Origin: Lachnospiraceae bacterium
GTDB taxonomy: Bacteria > Bacillota > Clostridia > Lachnospirales > Lachnospiraceae
Direction of reading: 5' to 3'
Assembly (NCBI GenBank): GCA_900766815.1
Contig: CAAFWV010000048.1
Location: forward strand, 1 to 26,897
DNA: 26,897 bases
The position numbers and the translations under genes were made by a program. The notes under the pieces were generated by a model. That model saw only the letters and a program-made list of their open reading frames with translations, did no database searches and was not told the origin of the DNA. Shown one piece after another: positions 6,133-16,300 of this stretch; position 1 is the stretch's first letter, and the number at the start of each line of letters is the position of its first letter.

Positions 6133-8151
6133 TCATTTATAGTATTTTCTAACCTCTGCAAAGGCCTGATTTATCGGTGTATTATTAACATTGATGCTCT
6201 TGACGTAGTTAGTACGCCTGCTAACGAAGTCATTAAGCTTAACCGTATACTCATCCGAGGTGATATTCCCCTCTGCCACGCCGGTCAGTCCCTTCTCCCA
6301 GCTGGCAGTAAGCTCGGGATTAAGCAGCGGCTTGATTGATGCATTCACAACCTCATATATAATCTCACCGAGCAGCGTCGGCGTAATAATCTGTGTCTTC
6401 TTATTGAGAGCAAGATAACCGTTGGTCACAAGCTTCTTCAGTATCTCGCCACGGGTTGCCGAAGTACCGATTCCGGAACCCTTAATCTGGGCTCTGAGCT
6501 CCTCATCCTCTATTAGCTGACCTGCATTCTCCATCGCCAGAATCAGACTACCCGAACTGTACCTCTTAGGCGGCGTGGTCTCACCCTCCTTGATATCAAG
6601 CTTATCCACGCTCACAGTCATGCCCTTCTTAAGCTCAAGCAGCACTTTTTCCAGGCTCTCGTCTGCATTTCTCGTAGTCTCCTCTTCGGACACCTTATCC
6701 TCTGCCTTAGTATTGGTAGCCTCGCTTTTGCCCGAGAAGGAATACTGCATAACCTCCAGATAGCCCTTGTCCACCAGTGTCTTGTAGCTCGAGAAAAAGC
6801 GCTCCGTACTGACCTTTGTTTCAATTCCGATTCTCTGATATACGGCCGCCGGATAAAATATACTTAGGAACCTTCGAACGATTACCTCATAGACCTTCCT
6901 GGCATTAAGACTCAGCGAGGAATAGGCATTAAGTCCCTGACCTGTAGGAATGATCGCATAGTGGTCGGTGATAGCCTTATCGTTGACATATCTTGATTTG
7001 GCAAGCTTAAGGAAGAGTTTGTTGTCAAGGATGTTCTCTACATATCCTCTCATAGCTGCGATATTCTTAAGACCCGACAGGTTCTTAACTATCTCCTTGG
7101 CAACCGCTGTGGAGAGTACTCTCGCATCGGTACGGGGATAGGTCGTAAGCTTCTTCTCATAGAGTTCCTGGGCAATCTTCAGTGTCTCATCGGGGCTTAT
7201 CTTGAAGAGCCTGGAACAATCATTCTGCAGTTCGGCGAGGTTATATAATAGCGGTGGATTCTTGGTCTGCTTCTTCTTCTCAACATTTACTATCTCGCCT
7301 GTGCCGACACCGGAGAGTGCATCAATAAAGGACGTTGCAGCCTCTCTTGTCTTGAATCCGTTCTCCTTATACAGATTAGGATTATTGTAATAGGCGCTGT
7401 CGGGAGTTACCTTCCACTCACCGATATAGGTAGCTTCACCTGTATTGAATTCAGCCTGAAGCTTGAAGAATGGAGTTTTGACAAAGTTTCTGATCTCACG
7501 CTCACGATTGACCACCATACCCTGCACACAGGTCATGACACGTCCGACAGAAATAACACATTTATCAATTCCAAGGAAGGTCTTAACAGGATAACTGTAC
7601 TTGAGAGTCAGCGCCCTTGAGAAGTTGATACCCATAAGATAATCCTCCTTGGCGCGCAGATATGCCGCATCAGAGAGGTTATCATATTCACTCATATCCT
7701 TGGCTTCCCTGATGCCTCGTCTGATCTCATCCTCGGTCTGTGAATCAATCCAGACTCTCTTCCAGACGGCCTTGGGATTGCAGCCTGCCTCCTGCTTAAC
7801 CAGTCTCTGAATATATTCTCCTTCACGTCCGGAGTCTCCGGCATTATATATCACATCCACATCATTGCGGTTAAACAAAGTCTTGACTACATCGAACTGC
7901 TTCTTAACATTATCAATAACCTGATATTTATATTCAGTTGGGATAAAGGGGATTGTGTCGAGATTCCACTTCTTAAGAGCAGGGTCATAGGCATCGGGAT
8001 AGCACATGGTTACGAGGTGACCCACACACCAGGTAACAATATAGTTTTCTCCCTCCATATACCCGTTCTTGGTCGACATGGTCTCGCCTATTGCCTTGGC
8101 GAATTCCCTGGCGACAGAAGGCTTCTCTGTAATGATTAAATTTTTACCCAA
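6133..8151 (-). CDS. topB: DNA topoisomerase III (type IA), TTG start, 672 aa
   Basis: Relaxes and decatenates DNA by single-strand passage. The N-terminal Toprim domain begins LIITEKPSVA with catalytic Glu9, followed by the metal-binding loop NAGDSGREGEYIQR (residues 103-116; acidic D106, E110, E112). The active-site tyrosine is Y338 in TTYPRTDARVLS with R340 behind it. SVGRVMTCVQ (201-210) matches the family SVGRVQTP segment. Length is near that of Bacillus TopB (~730 aa), and there is no zinc-ribbon tail. No ATG is available at the N-terminus: the only start that keeps Glu9 is TTG at 8151, supported by GGGAG about 6 bases upstream. The next in-frame ATG would delete the catalytic Glu. It follows the AAA ATPase gene by 20 bases, presumably in one transcript. 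Chromosomal rather than conjugative, judging from its neighbours. Confidence 0.93.
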   Translation of the reverse strand: MGKNLIITEKPSVAREFAKAIGETMSTKNGYMEGENYIVTWCVGHLVTMCYPDAYDPALKKWNLDTIPFIPTEYKYQVIDNVKKQFDVVKTLFNRNDVDVIYNAGDSGREGEYIQRLVKQEAGCNPKAVWKRVWIDSQTEDEIRRGIREAKDMSEYDNLSDAAYLRAKEDYLMGINFSRALTLKYSYPVKTFLGIDKCVISVGRVMTCVQGMVVNREREIRNFVKTPFFKLQAEFNTGEATYIGEWKVTPDSAYYNNPNLYKENGFKTREAATSFIDALSGVGTGEIVNVEKKKQTKNPPLLYNLAELQNDCSRLFKISPDETLKIAQELYEKKLTTYPRTDARVLSTAVAKEIVKNLSGLKNIAAMRGYVENILDNKLFLKLAKSRYVNDKAITDHYAIIPTGQGLNAYSSLSLNARKVYEVIVRRFLSIFYPAAVYQRIGIETKVSTERFFSSYKTLVDKGYLEVMQYSFSGKSEATNTKAEDKVSEEETTRNADESLEKVLLELKKGMTVSVDKLDIKEGETTPPKRYSSGSLILAMENAGQLIEDEELRAQIKGSGIGTSATRGEILKKLVTNGYLALNKKTQIITPTLLGEIIYEVVNASIKPLLNPELTASWEKGLTGVAEGNITSDEYTVKLNDFVSRRTNYVKSINVNNTPINQAFAEVRKYYK

Positions 8152-8171
8152 TTTATGCTCCCAGGTATAAA

Positions 8172-9539
8172 TTATAGTTCGTCTATCGAAATCAGACGGA
8201 TATTTTTCTTATTACTTGCAGCGAATCTGATACCATCATCGAAATCACCTGCTGAGAACAGGCAGATGGCATCAGGCTTAATCTTAGCCTGCTTGCAGCA
8301 GAACATGAGCCACTCATAATCATCATAACGCATCATGGGCTTCTCCCAGTTGCAGAGCGCTATGAGGATGTGACCCTCGTTATCCTTGCATACGAAATCA
8401 ATGGTTCCAGCCTTACCAATCCATGAACCCATCTTGGTATAGTGAATGGGCAGATTACCGAAGTTATTCTCTTTTTCCAGAAATTCCTTGCATATTGCAG
8501 GGAAATATTTGGCTGAATATCTCTTAAGATTGGGCTTTATATGCTCATTGAAATAAGCCACCGGCTCCTTGTAATTAAGTTCGTCCATGTAGGGGAACAG
8601 GAACTTATAGGAGAAGTCCACATAGTTAAGGGCAATGTCATAGATACCCTTCTGAGTATTGCTTCTGCCCTCCGTATCAACGGAATATTCCTTGCTTACA
8701 ATGCCAAGCTCCATCAGATTCTTGATATATACAGATATCTTGGCACGGGAAAAGAGCGTGTGACTGAATAAGTCGTTAAGTTTATTCTTACCGTTAGCAA
8801 GGGCATAGAGAATCGTAGAATATATACTGGTCTCCCTAAGCTCCATCTTGACAAAGTCCTCGCCGTAGGTAAGCAGAGGTGCCCCCGGAGTTACGATATT
8901 GTTGATGATATTATCCTTAAGGCTCTTATTCTTATCAAAATATCTCCAGAGCTTCGGAATACCGCCCAAGATGGCATAGCCGTTGACGCACTCATCGTAT
9001 CTGAACTTGTTAAAATGAGTTCTGAAATCAGAGAAGGTCAGCTCCTTAACCTTGAAGAAGCCGGTGATACCCCTGGCATTGGTACCAATCTTGGATACCA
9101 TGCTATTCTCAACCCATTCAATGGATGAGCTCACCAGTATACAAAAGTAATTCTTATCTGTATTTGACAGGAAACTGAATAATTCATTGGTGAAGTCATT
9201 ACCATACTTAAGCAGATACTGGAATTCATCAAATACCAGTATATTCTTACCCTCAGATGTGGCAAAATGAGCATCTATAGCCGTAAAAAGGTCACTGTAC
9301 TCAGGATATTCCGGAAGCCCCAGACCGGTATTAGCCACATTGGCCCACTGGTAGAGCTGCTCCCTGTCAAATACCTGCTTACAGCTAAATACAAGAGAAT
9401 TCGGATTGTCAGAGACGAATTCCTTAATCAGAGCGGTTTTACCAATGCCAAACAGGCCATAGAGAACCATGACCTGATTGCCGCTTCTGCGCTTATATTC
9501 ATTTAATACTCTGATTTCCGAATCTCTTCCAATTAGCAT
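8172..9539 (-). CDS. DUF234-type AAA ATPase with decayed nuclease-like C-terminus, 455 aa
   Basis: Cytosolic P-loop ATPase of the archaeal-ATPase/DUF234 group. Walker A is GLFGIGKT (28-35, Lys34), Walker B is ILVFDEFQYLL (D104, E105), and a sensor-like SSS lies at 137-139. AILGGIPKLWRYFD (189-202) is typical of the group, and a winged-helix region (SRAKISVYIKNLMELGIVSK) follows. The C-terminal domain in relatives is PD-(D/E)XK-like with D...ECKW. Here Asp381 remains (GTIDFVC) but the second motif reads LCNW (395-398), so both the catalytic Glu and Lys are lost and nuclease activity is unlikely. The function of such proteins is unclear; they are found in defence as well as housekeeping settings. 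The start is 5 bases past asd, without a clear ribosome binding site, suggesting coupling. Confidence 0.82.
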   Translation of the reverse strand: MLIGRDSEIRVLNEYKRRSGNQVMVLYGLFGIGKTALIKEFVSDNPNSLVFSCKQVFDREQLYQWANVANTGLGLPEYPEYSDLFTAIDAHFATSEGKNILVFDEFQYLLKYGNDFTNELFSFLSNTDKNYFCILVSSSIEWVENSMVSKIGTNARGITGFFKVKELTFSDFRTHFNKFRYDECVNGYAILGGIPKLWRYFDKNKSLKDNIINNIVTPGAPLLTYGEDFVKMELRETSIYSTILYALANGKNKLNDLFSHTLFSRAKISVYIKNLMELGIVSKEYSVDTEGRSNTQKGIYDIALNYVDFSYKFLFPYMDELNYKEPVAYFNEHIKPNLKRYSAKYFPAICKEFLEKENNFGNLPIHYTKMGSWIGKAGTIDFVCKDNEGHILIALCNWEKPMMRYDDYEWLMFCCKQAKIKPDAICLFSAGDFDDGIRFAASNKKNIRLISIDEL

Positions 9540-9544
9540 AAATA

Positions 9545-10630
9545 TTATTTCTTAGTAATATAACCCTGTGCCTTGAGAAGCTCTGCACAAAGTACAGCTC
9601 CGCCGGCAGCGCCACGAACAGTATTGTGAGAAAGTCCTACGAACTTCCAGTCATATACAGTATCCTCACGAAGACGGCCAACTGATACGCCCATGCCGTT
9701 CTCGTAGTTAACATCAAGAGTAACCTGAGGTCTGTTGTCCTCCTCCAGGTACTGAATGAACTGCTTAGGTGCGCTCGGAAGCTCAAGCTCCTGAGGAACA
9801 CCTCTGAAGTTAACAAGCTTCTCAATCAGCTGCTCCTTGGTAGGCTGCTTCTTAAACTTAACGAATACTGCTGATGTATGACCGTTAAGAACAGGTACTC
9901 TTATACACTGTGTTGTAATAACAGGACCATCAGCAGGCTTGATTACGCCATCTTCAATCTTGCCCCAGATCCTTAGAGGCTCCTTCTCACTCTTCTCTTC
10001 CTCGCCACCAATGTAAGGAATAATATTTCCTACCATCTCAGGCCAGTCCTTGAAGGTCTTACCTGCACCACTTATTGCCTGATATGTTGTAGCAACAACC
10101 TCGTATGGCTCGAATTCCTTCCATGCTGTAAGAACAGGAGCATAAGACTGGATTGAACAGTTGGGCTTAACCGCAATGAAGCCTCTTGTTGTTCCAAGTC
10201 TCTTCCTCTGGAACTCGATTACATTCATGTGCTCAGGATTAATCTCCGGTACCACCATCGGAACGTCAGGAGTCCATCTGTGAGCAGAGTTGTTGCTGAC
10301 AACAGGAGTCTCTGTCTTGGCATAGGCCTCCTCGATAGCCTTAATCTCATCCTTAGTCATATCTACAGCTGAGAATACGAAGTCAACCTCACTTGCAACC
10401 TTCTCAACCTCATTAACATTCATAACAACGATTTTCTTAACAGCCTCAGGCATTGGAGTATCCATCTTCCATCTGTCTCCGACTGCTTCCTCGTATGTCT
10501 TGCCGGCACTTCTTGGGCTTGCTGCAATTGTTGTTACCTCAAACCAGGGATGATTCTCAAGCAGAGAGATGAATCTCTGACCTACCATACCCGTACCGCC
10601 AAGGATACCTACTCTTAACTTCTCATTCAT
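9545..10630 (-). CDS. asd: Aspartate-semialdehyde dehydrogenase, archaeal/fungal type, 361 aa
   Basis: Reduces aspartyl-4-phosphate to aspartate semialdehyde with NADPH, the branch-point step to threonine, methionine, isoleucine and lysine/diaminopimelate. The NADP-binding loop is ILGGTGMVGQRF (9-20). Catalytic Cys158 lies in AVKPNCSIQSY, the active-site His251 in RVPVLNGHTSAVFV, and the C-terminal SHNTVRGAAGGAVL is characteristic. The spacing and motifs are those of the archaeal/yeast clade rather than the usual bacterial Asd. Many Firmicutes carry this form. The ATG is preceded by GAGGAGG. It lies 28 bases after argH in a run of amino-acid genes, and its methionine branch connects loosely to metH at the left end of the window. 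Confidence 0.95.
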   Translation of the reverse strand: MNEKLRVGILGGTGMVGQRFISLLENHPWFEVTTIAASPRSAGKTYEEAVGDRWKMDTPMPEAVKKIVVMNVNEVEKVASEVDFVFSAVDMTKDEIKAIEEAYAKTETPVVSNNSAHRWTPDVPMVVPEINPEHMNVIEFQRKRLGTTRGFIAVKPNCSIQSYAPVLTAWKEFEPYEVVATTYQAISGAGKTFKDWPEMVGNIIPYIGGEEEKSEKEPLRIWGKIEDGVIKPADGPVITTQCIRVPVLNGHTSAVFVKFKKQPTKEQLIEKLVNFRGVPQELELPSAPKQFIQYLEEDNRPQVTLDVNYENGMGVSVGRLREDTVYDWKFVGLSHNTVRGAAGGAVLCAELLKAQGYITKK

Positions 10631-10658
10631 AATATATTCCTCCTCAAATTGTTAACTG

Positions 10659-12032
10659 TTAGTTCAGATAGTCCTTGTATATATCAAGAACCTCTCTCAT
10701 CCTGTCGGGAGACGGAGCGCCCTTAGTAAGTCTCTTCTCCACACAGGTCTTAAGGCTGATGGCGTCGTAAATATCGCCTTCGAACATCGGATGAATTGCC
10801 TTAAGTTCTTCTATTGTGCAATCTTCTATCGCTTTGTTTTTATCTATACAGTACAGAACCAGCGCACCTATGACTCCATGTGCATCTCTAAACGGCATAC
10901 CCTTCTTAACCAGATAATCTGCTGCGTCGGTAGCATTGGTAAAACCGTTCATGGCTGACTTGACCATAACAGCATCATTGAACTTCATGGTATCTATCAT
11001 ACCGGTGAAGAGCCGGATGCAATCCTTGACGGTATCAATTGCATCGAAGGTCATCTCCTTATCCTCCTGCATATCTTTATTGTATGCGAGCGGAATACCC
11101 TTCATGGTAGTAAGGAGACTAATCAAAGCGCCATACACTCTACCGGTCTTTCCTCTTACAAGCTCAGCAATATCAGGATTCTTCTTCTGAGGCATGATGC
11201 TGCTACCTGTGGAATAAGCATCGTCAAGCTCAATGAACTGATATTCATTGCTGTTCCATACGATAATCTCTTCAGAGAAGCGGCTTAGGTGCATCATTAT
11301 GGTTGATAATGCAGATAAGAATTCAATACAGTAATCCCTGTCAGACACAGAATCCATACTGTTAAGGGTTGCTCCCTCGAATCCAAGCATGGTTGACACA
11401 TAGTCTCTGTCCAAGTCATAGGTAGTTCCTGCCAATGCTCCCGCACCCAGAGGACAATAATTCATACGCTTATGAATACTGCCAAGTCTGTCCCTGTCAC
11501 GCTTAAACATCTCAAAATATGCTCCGAAATGATGAGCCACGGTTACAGGCTGAGCCTTCTGCATATGGGTAAAGCCCGGCATATATGTATTCAGATTCTC
11601 TGACATGATTCTGAATATAACCTTAAGCAGTTCAAGCAGAAGCTCATCCACCTTCACTACCTCATCTCTGACATACAGTCTCATATCAAGAGCCACCTGA
11701 TCATTGCGGCTTCTGCCGGTATGCATCTTCTTGCCTGCATCACCTATAAGTTCAATAAGCTTAGCCTCGACGAAGCTGTGTACATCCTCATAATCATGGG
11801 AGAACTCTATTCTTCCATCGTTAATGTCATTCTTAATTGTGATCAATCCCTTGACAATAGCATCCTTCTCCTCAAGCGAGATAATATGCTGCTTCTCAAG
11901 CATCACAACATGGGCAATACTGCCCTCTATATCCTTTTCGAATAATCTGTAATCAAACGTAAGCGATTCATTAAATGCAAAGACTTCATCATCGGTCTTC
12001 TTGGTGAATCTGCCACCCCATAATCCGGCCAT
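10659..12032 (-). CDS. argH: Argininosuccinate lyase, 457 aa
   Basis: Splits argininosuccinate into arginine and fumarate, the last step of arginine synthesis, as a cytosolic tetramer of the fumarase/aspartase superfamily. The N-terminus LWGGRF is standard for ArgH. TGRSRNDQVALDMRLY (105-120) binds substrate, His156 lies in GFTHMQKAQP, and the signature loop GSSIMPQKKNPD (276-287) carries the catalytic serine. The length matches the family (~460 aa). AAGGAGA lies 9 bases before the ATG, and trpS ends 12 bases upstream, so the two are co-transcribed. argG is not in the window. Confidence 0.97.
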   Translation of the reverse strand: MAGLWGGRFTKKTDDEVFAFNESLTFDYRLFEKDIEGSIAHVVMLEKQHIISLEEKDAIVKGLITIKNDINDGRIEFSHDYEDVHSFVEAKLIELIGDAGKKMHTGRSRNDQVALDMRLYVRDEVVKVDELLLELLKVIFRIMSENLNTYMPGFTHMQKAQPVTVAHHFGAYFEMFKRDRDRLGSIHKRMNYCPLGAGALAGTTYDLDRDYVSTMLGFEGATLNSMDSVSDRDYCIEFLSALSTIMMHLSRFSEEIIVWNSNEYQFIELDDAYSTGSSIMPQKKNPDIAELVRGKTGRVYGALISLLTTMKGIPLAYNKDMQEDKEMTFDAIDTVKDCIRLFTGMIDTMKFNDAVMVKSAMNGFTNATDAADYLVKKGMPFRDAHGVIGALVLYCIDKNKAIEDCTIEELKAIHPMFEGDIYDAISLKTCVEKRLTKGAPSPDRMREVLDIYKDYLN

Positions 12033-12044
12033 TACTGAATCTCC

Positions 12045-13130
12045 TTAGTTACTGTACTTATCAATAGATGCCTGGATTAATGCATCATTATCAAAGTAAT
12101 TTATCTTCATCGCAGCCTTAACCTCATCAAGTGTGCGCGCTGCAACCTCTCTGGCTTCCTCACTGCCCTTCTTAAGCACTTCATAGACATAAGGAATGTC
12201 CTTCTGAAGCATCTGTCTCTTCTCTCTGATCGGTGCAAGCTCTGCCTGAATGATGTTATTCAAAAGTTTCTTAACCTTGACATCACCTAGTCCTCCACGG
12301 GTGTAGTGTTCCTTGAGCTCATCAAGATTATTGTACTCAGGAAGGAATTCCGCGAAGTGCTCATCCTTGCAGAAGGCATCCAGATAGGTAAATACGGTAT
12401 TACCCTCCAGATGACCGGGATCCTCTACTCTGAGATGCTCAGGATCTGTATACATACTCATAATTTTCTTGCGCATATCGTCCGGTTCTTCGGAAAGATA
12501 TATACAGTTGCCCAGAGATTTACTCATCTTGGCCTTACCGTCAGTACCGGGTAGTCTCAGACATGCCTGATTGCTTGGTAACAGAATATGAGGAGTCACC
12601 AGTGTCTCACCGTAAATATAGTTGAATCTCTGTACTATCTCCTGAGTCTGCTCAACCATAGGCATCTGGTCTTCGCCTGCCGGAACAGTTGTTGCCTTGA
12701 AAGCTGTTATATCCGCAGCCTGGCTTATCGGATAAGTATAGAAGCCTACAGGTATTGAACTGCCGAATTCTCTCATCTGAAGCTCAGACTTGATAGTAGG
12801 ATTTCTCTCAAGCCTCGCTGTTGTAACTAGATTCGCATAATAAAAAGTGAGCTCTGTGAGCTCAGGAATCATGCTCTGTATAAGTATGGTTGACTTCTCA
12901 GGGTCTAAGCCTGCTGATATATAGTCAAGTGCAACCTCTACTATATTCTCTCTGATCTTGTCAGGATTGTCTGCATTGTCAGTAAGGGCCTGAGCATCAG
13001 CAATCATTATATATATCTTATCGAATTCACCGCTGTTCTGTAGCTCAACTCTTCTTCTTAAGCTTCCAACATAGTGGCCGATATGAAGTCTTCCTGTCGG
13101 TCTGTCACCGGTCAAAATAATCTTACTCAT
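12045..13130 (-). CDS. trpS: Tryptophanyl-tRNA synthetase, 361 aa
   Basis: Class I aminoacyl-tRNA synthetase that charges tRNA-Trp. The HIGH motif is at residues 16-19 (PTGRLHIGHYVGSL) and KMSKS at 201-205 (GKAKMSKSLGN). The segment PAGEDQMPMVEQTQEIVQRF is where many bacterial TrpRS read VGEDQKQHLELT, so this belongs to the less common clade that reads GEDQxPMxEQT (inference from memory). A longer reading from TTG at 13145 exists, but its first codons contain the GGAG ribosome binding site. The ATG at 13130 sits 9 bases behind that box and gives the normal N-terminus MSKIILTGDRPTG. tRNA-Thr ends 27 bases upstream with no terminator between, so trpS probably shares the tRNA promoter. Confidence 0.95.
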   Translation of the reverse strand: MSKIILTGDRPTGRLHIGHYVGSLRRRVELQNSGEFDKIYIMIADAQALTDNADNPDKIRENIVEVALDYISAGLDPEKSTILIQSMIPELTELTFYYANLVTTARLERNPTIKSELQMREFGSSIPVGFYTYPISQAADITAFKATTVPAGEDQMPMVEQTQEIVQRFNYIYGETLVTPHILLPSNQACLRLPGTDGKAKMSKSLGNCIYLSEEPDDMRKKIMSMYTDPEHLRVEDPGHLEGNTVFTYLDAFCKDEHFAEFLPEYNNLDELKEHYTRGGLGDVKVKKLLNNIIQAELAPIREKRQMLQKDIPYVYEVLKKGSEEAREVAARTLDEVKAAMKINYFDNDALIQASIDKYSN

Positions 13131-13157
13131 GAACATTAACTCCAATCATTGTATTAG

Positions 13158-13230
13158 AGCCGATAGTGGGACTCGAACCCATGACCCCTTCATTACGAGT
13201 GAAGTGCTCTACCAACTGAGCTATATCGGC
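13158..13230 (-). tRNA. tRNA-Thr, anticodon CGT
   Basis: Minus-strand cloverleaf of 73 bases including the discriminator. The acceptor stem GCCGATA/TATCGGC is perfect, the D-stem is GCTC/GAGC, and the anticodon stem CTTCA/TGAAG encloses loop CTCGTAA. Bases 34-36 are CGT, reading ACG (Thr). The T-loop TTCGAGT is standard; the T-stem has one A-C mismatch at 49-65. CCA is not encoded. It lies between its own promoter and trpS. Confidence 0.95.
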
Positions 13231-13251
13231 TGATTAAATTACGATTACATT

Positions 13252-13280
13252 ATTATATGATATATATTCACAAAAAACAA
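13252..13280 (-). promoter_or_regulatory. Promoter of tRNA-Thr (and probably trpS onward)
   Basis: Minus strand -35 TTGTTT (13280-13275), a 17-base spacer, then a perfect -10 TATAAT (13257-13252). The expected start is about 15 bases before the tRNA. It lies directly behind the terminator of the pilus operon. Confidence 0.75.
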
Positions 13281-13283
13281 GAC

Positions 13284-13317
13284 AAAAAAGAGTGTGAACT
13301 TACAAAAGTCCACACTC
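13284..13317 (-). terminator. Intrinsic terminator of the pilus operon
   Basis: Minus strand stem GAGTGTGGACTT / AAGTTCACACTC (12 base pairs with one G-U), loop TTGT, followed directly by six T. It begins 19 bases past the stop of the DUF5057 gene. This is a strong canonical rho-independent terminator. Confidence 0.93.
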
Positions 13318-13335
13318 CAAATTATACATTATGAT

Positions 13336-16300
13336 TTACTTAAGCTCGAAGAGCTGAGTCGTTGTAACTGACAGCTTAGTCATGCTCTCATCACCCTTAA
13401 GTGTATTGGCTGCATCGGTTGATTCGAGCAGCTCCTCATAGCCCAGTCTGATATAAATATTGGCAGCTCCCGTAGGTCTTATACCCGTAGTATTATTCAG
13501 TCCCAGATCCGCATAGGTGAATGATGCAGAATAGATGAAATCATTCATAAGCGAATTAGGTTTATCATAAGCTTGCTGAATAATATCCTTACCAACCGGA
13601 ATATTGATAATAAACTTATCTGCTAAGGGATGAATCTCCTTATAATACTTTCCGTCAAGACAAAGTGTCGCATCGGCCGCAGTGGCATCAGTGTAATACT
13701 TGGTCTGAAGCTCTGAAATGGAATTCATCAGGTTAATATTGTATACCAGGAAATTAATATCCAGAGTATTACCGACATATCCTACAACCTCTGTTCCATT
13801 AATTGCTGTATCATATGGAATGTACTTGCTTGTAATGGTAGCAGAAGTCTTATATTCAGCCTCCTTGTAATATACCTTAGGAGCATGAAGACCTGTTCTG
13901 TAAGCAGCAACAAGGGTATTAACGAAGAGCTTCTTCTCCCCGTCAGAGGTTACATTACTATGACCACTACCTGTGTAGGTAATATTACCCTTGTTGAAGA
14001 TGTAGTAATTATTCCTTCCGTCCATAGGAACAGAATCATAGAACAAATCATTAGATAAGGTATACCATACTACAACATCATCATTATCAATATCATCCCT
14101 CGAATCAGTCTCCATATTCAGCTGGAAGTACTGACCATGTGTAGTAGATACCGGAAGCTCATCCTCGATCTTAAACGGATATTCAGTAATCTGTCCGCTG
14201 TTAAGCTTACTAACCTTCCTAACCGGGTTATCAGTATTATGATATTCCTTATTACTGTAACGGGAAATTTCACTAAGATTACGCTTAGTTCCCCATTCGT
14301 CATCAAGAATGGTTGTCGAAGAATAACCTGCAATTTCTCCTGTAGACCCGCCCTTTAAATTAGATTCATCAAAAACAGTGGTGTATTTATACTTATCCTC
14401 ATCAGGTATTGGCTTATATGTAAAAGTGCTACTCCAATTATATCTGTCCATACCCTGTACATCTCTTAAGTATGGTGTTAAATAATTTCCCCAGTTAGCA
14501 TATCTTTCAAGCGTAAAGCTTGTAAGGTCATGAGTAAACAGAACACTCCTTCCCGATAAGGCATATTCACGTATTGCAAGAACCGCTTCACTGGTCTTAT
14601 CCGCATTAGCTCCATCAGTAGTATACATATCGCGGAATCCCATTACGATCATATCGTAAGAATTAAGGAAATCAATATATGATGTTTCCGCAGACGTATA
14701 TCCCTTTGTAACATCCTTATTAATGAATTCCTTGAATGTCATCTGATATACATTGATCTTGTAATCCGGCACCTGTGAATAATACTGATCCATAGCAGCA
14801 TTAGACAGATCAAGATTATTGACTCCATCACCGCTTATAAGCTGAATGATATTAATCTCTGGCTTATTTACGCCACATGGTACTGCACAATAACCTGTAA
14901 TGGAATTTCTAACCTTGGAGAACTCGCCTATATCACTGTTAACATTCTCATTCTCTAAGAATTCAAGCTTCCACGACAAGAAACCTGTATATCCGTCCGG
15001 AATCTCCTTCACGATCTCATATGAATGACCCGGCGACAGATGATACTTGCCGTTATCATCCACATACATCTCACTTCCGCCGGCATCCTTAATAGTAAGT
15101 CCGGTCATACACTCATCCACATGATATCTACCGTCTACATTGGTATCAATATACAGTTTACAGTCATATGATGTATCGGCAATACCTACTGCAGCATCTT
15201 TAGACAGAGTAATCTTATACTTAAGTCTGTATACTCCGTCACTGTCGATAGGCAGATATGTCTGGCGTCCGTCATCATGATTGTATGGTTCCGGAAGATC
15301 ATCTTCAGAATACTCCAAGTTGAGCTTAGATATAGAGAGATATCTGCTGAAATCATCTCTGTTAGCCTGTGCTGCATCTGTCTGACTCTCAAAATCACTC
15401 TTAAGTCTTACATTCTTACCGAAGAACTTATAATTTCCATCCGTTTTGTACAAAGCAACTTCCGATAAGAACTTATACATGTTGGAGGACTTATCAACAG
15501 TTGCAGTATTTACCGAATAACTGCCGTCAGAATTCTTCACTAAGGATTTATCAGAAATAATTACTGCATATCCGGCCTCAACAAATTCCTTAAGCTCTCT
15601 AACTTTGTCCGAAGTAATATCATTACCGGACAGTCTATAATCGCCCTGACTATTATTCGGAGTCTTAACAGTCTGCACATCACCAACATGGGCATATACA
15701 AGTCCATTCATATTAGTATCATTGTATATGGTATTGGCTTTCTTAACTACCTTACCCTCAACAGTAGCAATCTCTGTATTCATGACAGTAGTATCCATAC
15801 CGATGTAGATAAGATCATAGTTGGCATTGAGGTCGATATTTCTTCCGATGAACTCCTTAGAGCCCATAATATCTACAGAAATCTTGTCCTGCTTATCGGC
15901 AAACTGGCTTACAAGATTATCAACCAGCCACTTGGTCTTATTGAGTACAACATCAGGGTCATTCTCTGCACGATTATCAAGACAGATACTGTCAACCTCT
16001 TCAATAACATCTATTGTTGCAAGCTCAGAACCATCTGATGGATTGACCAAACTCTTATACCTGTCAGCATCAGCCAGCTTGCTGAAGTCGTAAGGCTCCA
16101 AATCAAGCACTCTGAGGCTCGTCTTGGTAACATTTCGATGATCACCAAAGTTTATGATATATCTGAATGCTGAAGCAGGAGTGATATCCGTGCTGATCCT
16201 CTCCGTCTTACCTGCAACCTCAAGATAGAAGTTCTCACTGTTAATCTCATCAAGAATAGGCTTATAGTTCTCTGCTGCATTACGCTCTGCTTCCGAGAAA

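Noticed and set aside
7816..7836. Gly instead of the second Asp in the topoisomerase III Toprim loop (GDSGREGE)
   Set aside because: DxGREGE is, as far as I recall, a normal variant in Firmicute TopB proteins, so I do not count it as a damaged active site.
13131..13145. TTG start for trpS adding five residues
   Set aside because: The GGAG box used by the ATG at 13130 would lie inside this extension, and the family N-terminus begins at the ATG.
13131..13157. T-box leader for trpS
   Set aside because: Only 27 bases separate the tRNA and trpS, too short for a T-box, and no T-box consensus is seen.
13158..13230. tRNA-Thr as an integration site for the pilus cluster
   Set aside because: No integrase, no repeat of the tRNA 3' end and no base composition change seen nearby; the cluster ends in a normal terminator.
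13158..13230. tRNA-Thr as a pseudogene because of an A-C mismatch in the T-stem
   Set aside because: All other stems and the conserved loop bases are intact and it has a strong promoter; one terminal mismatch is tolerated.
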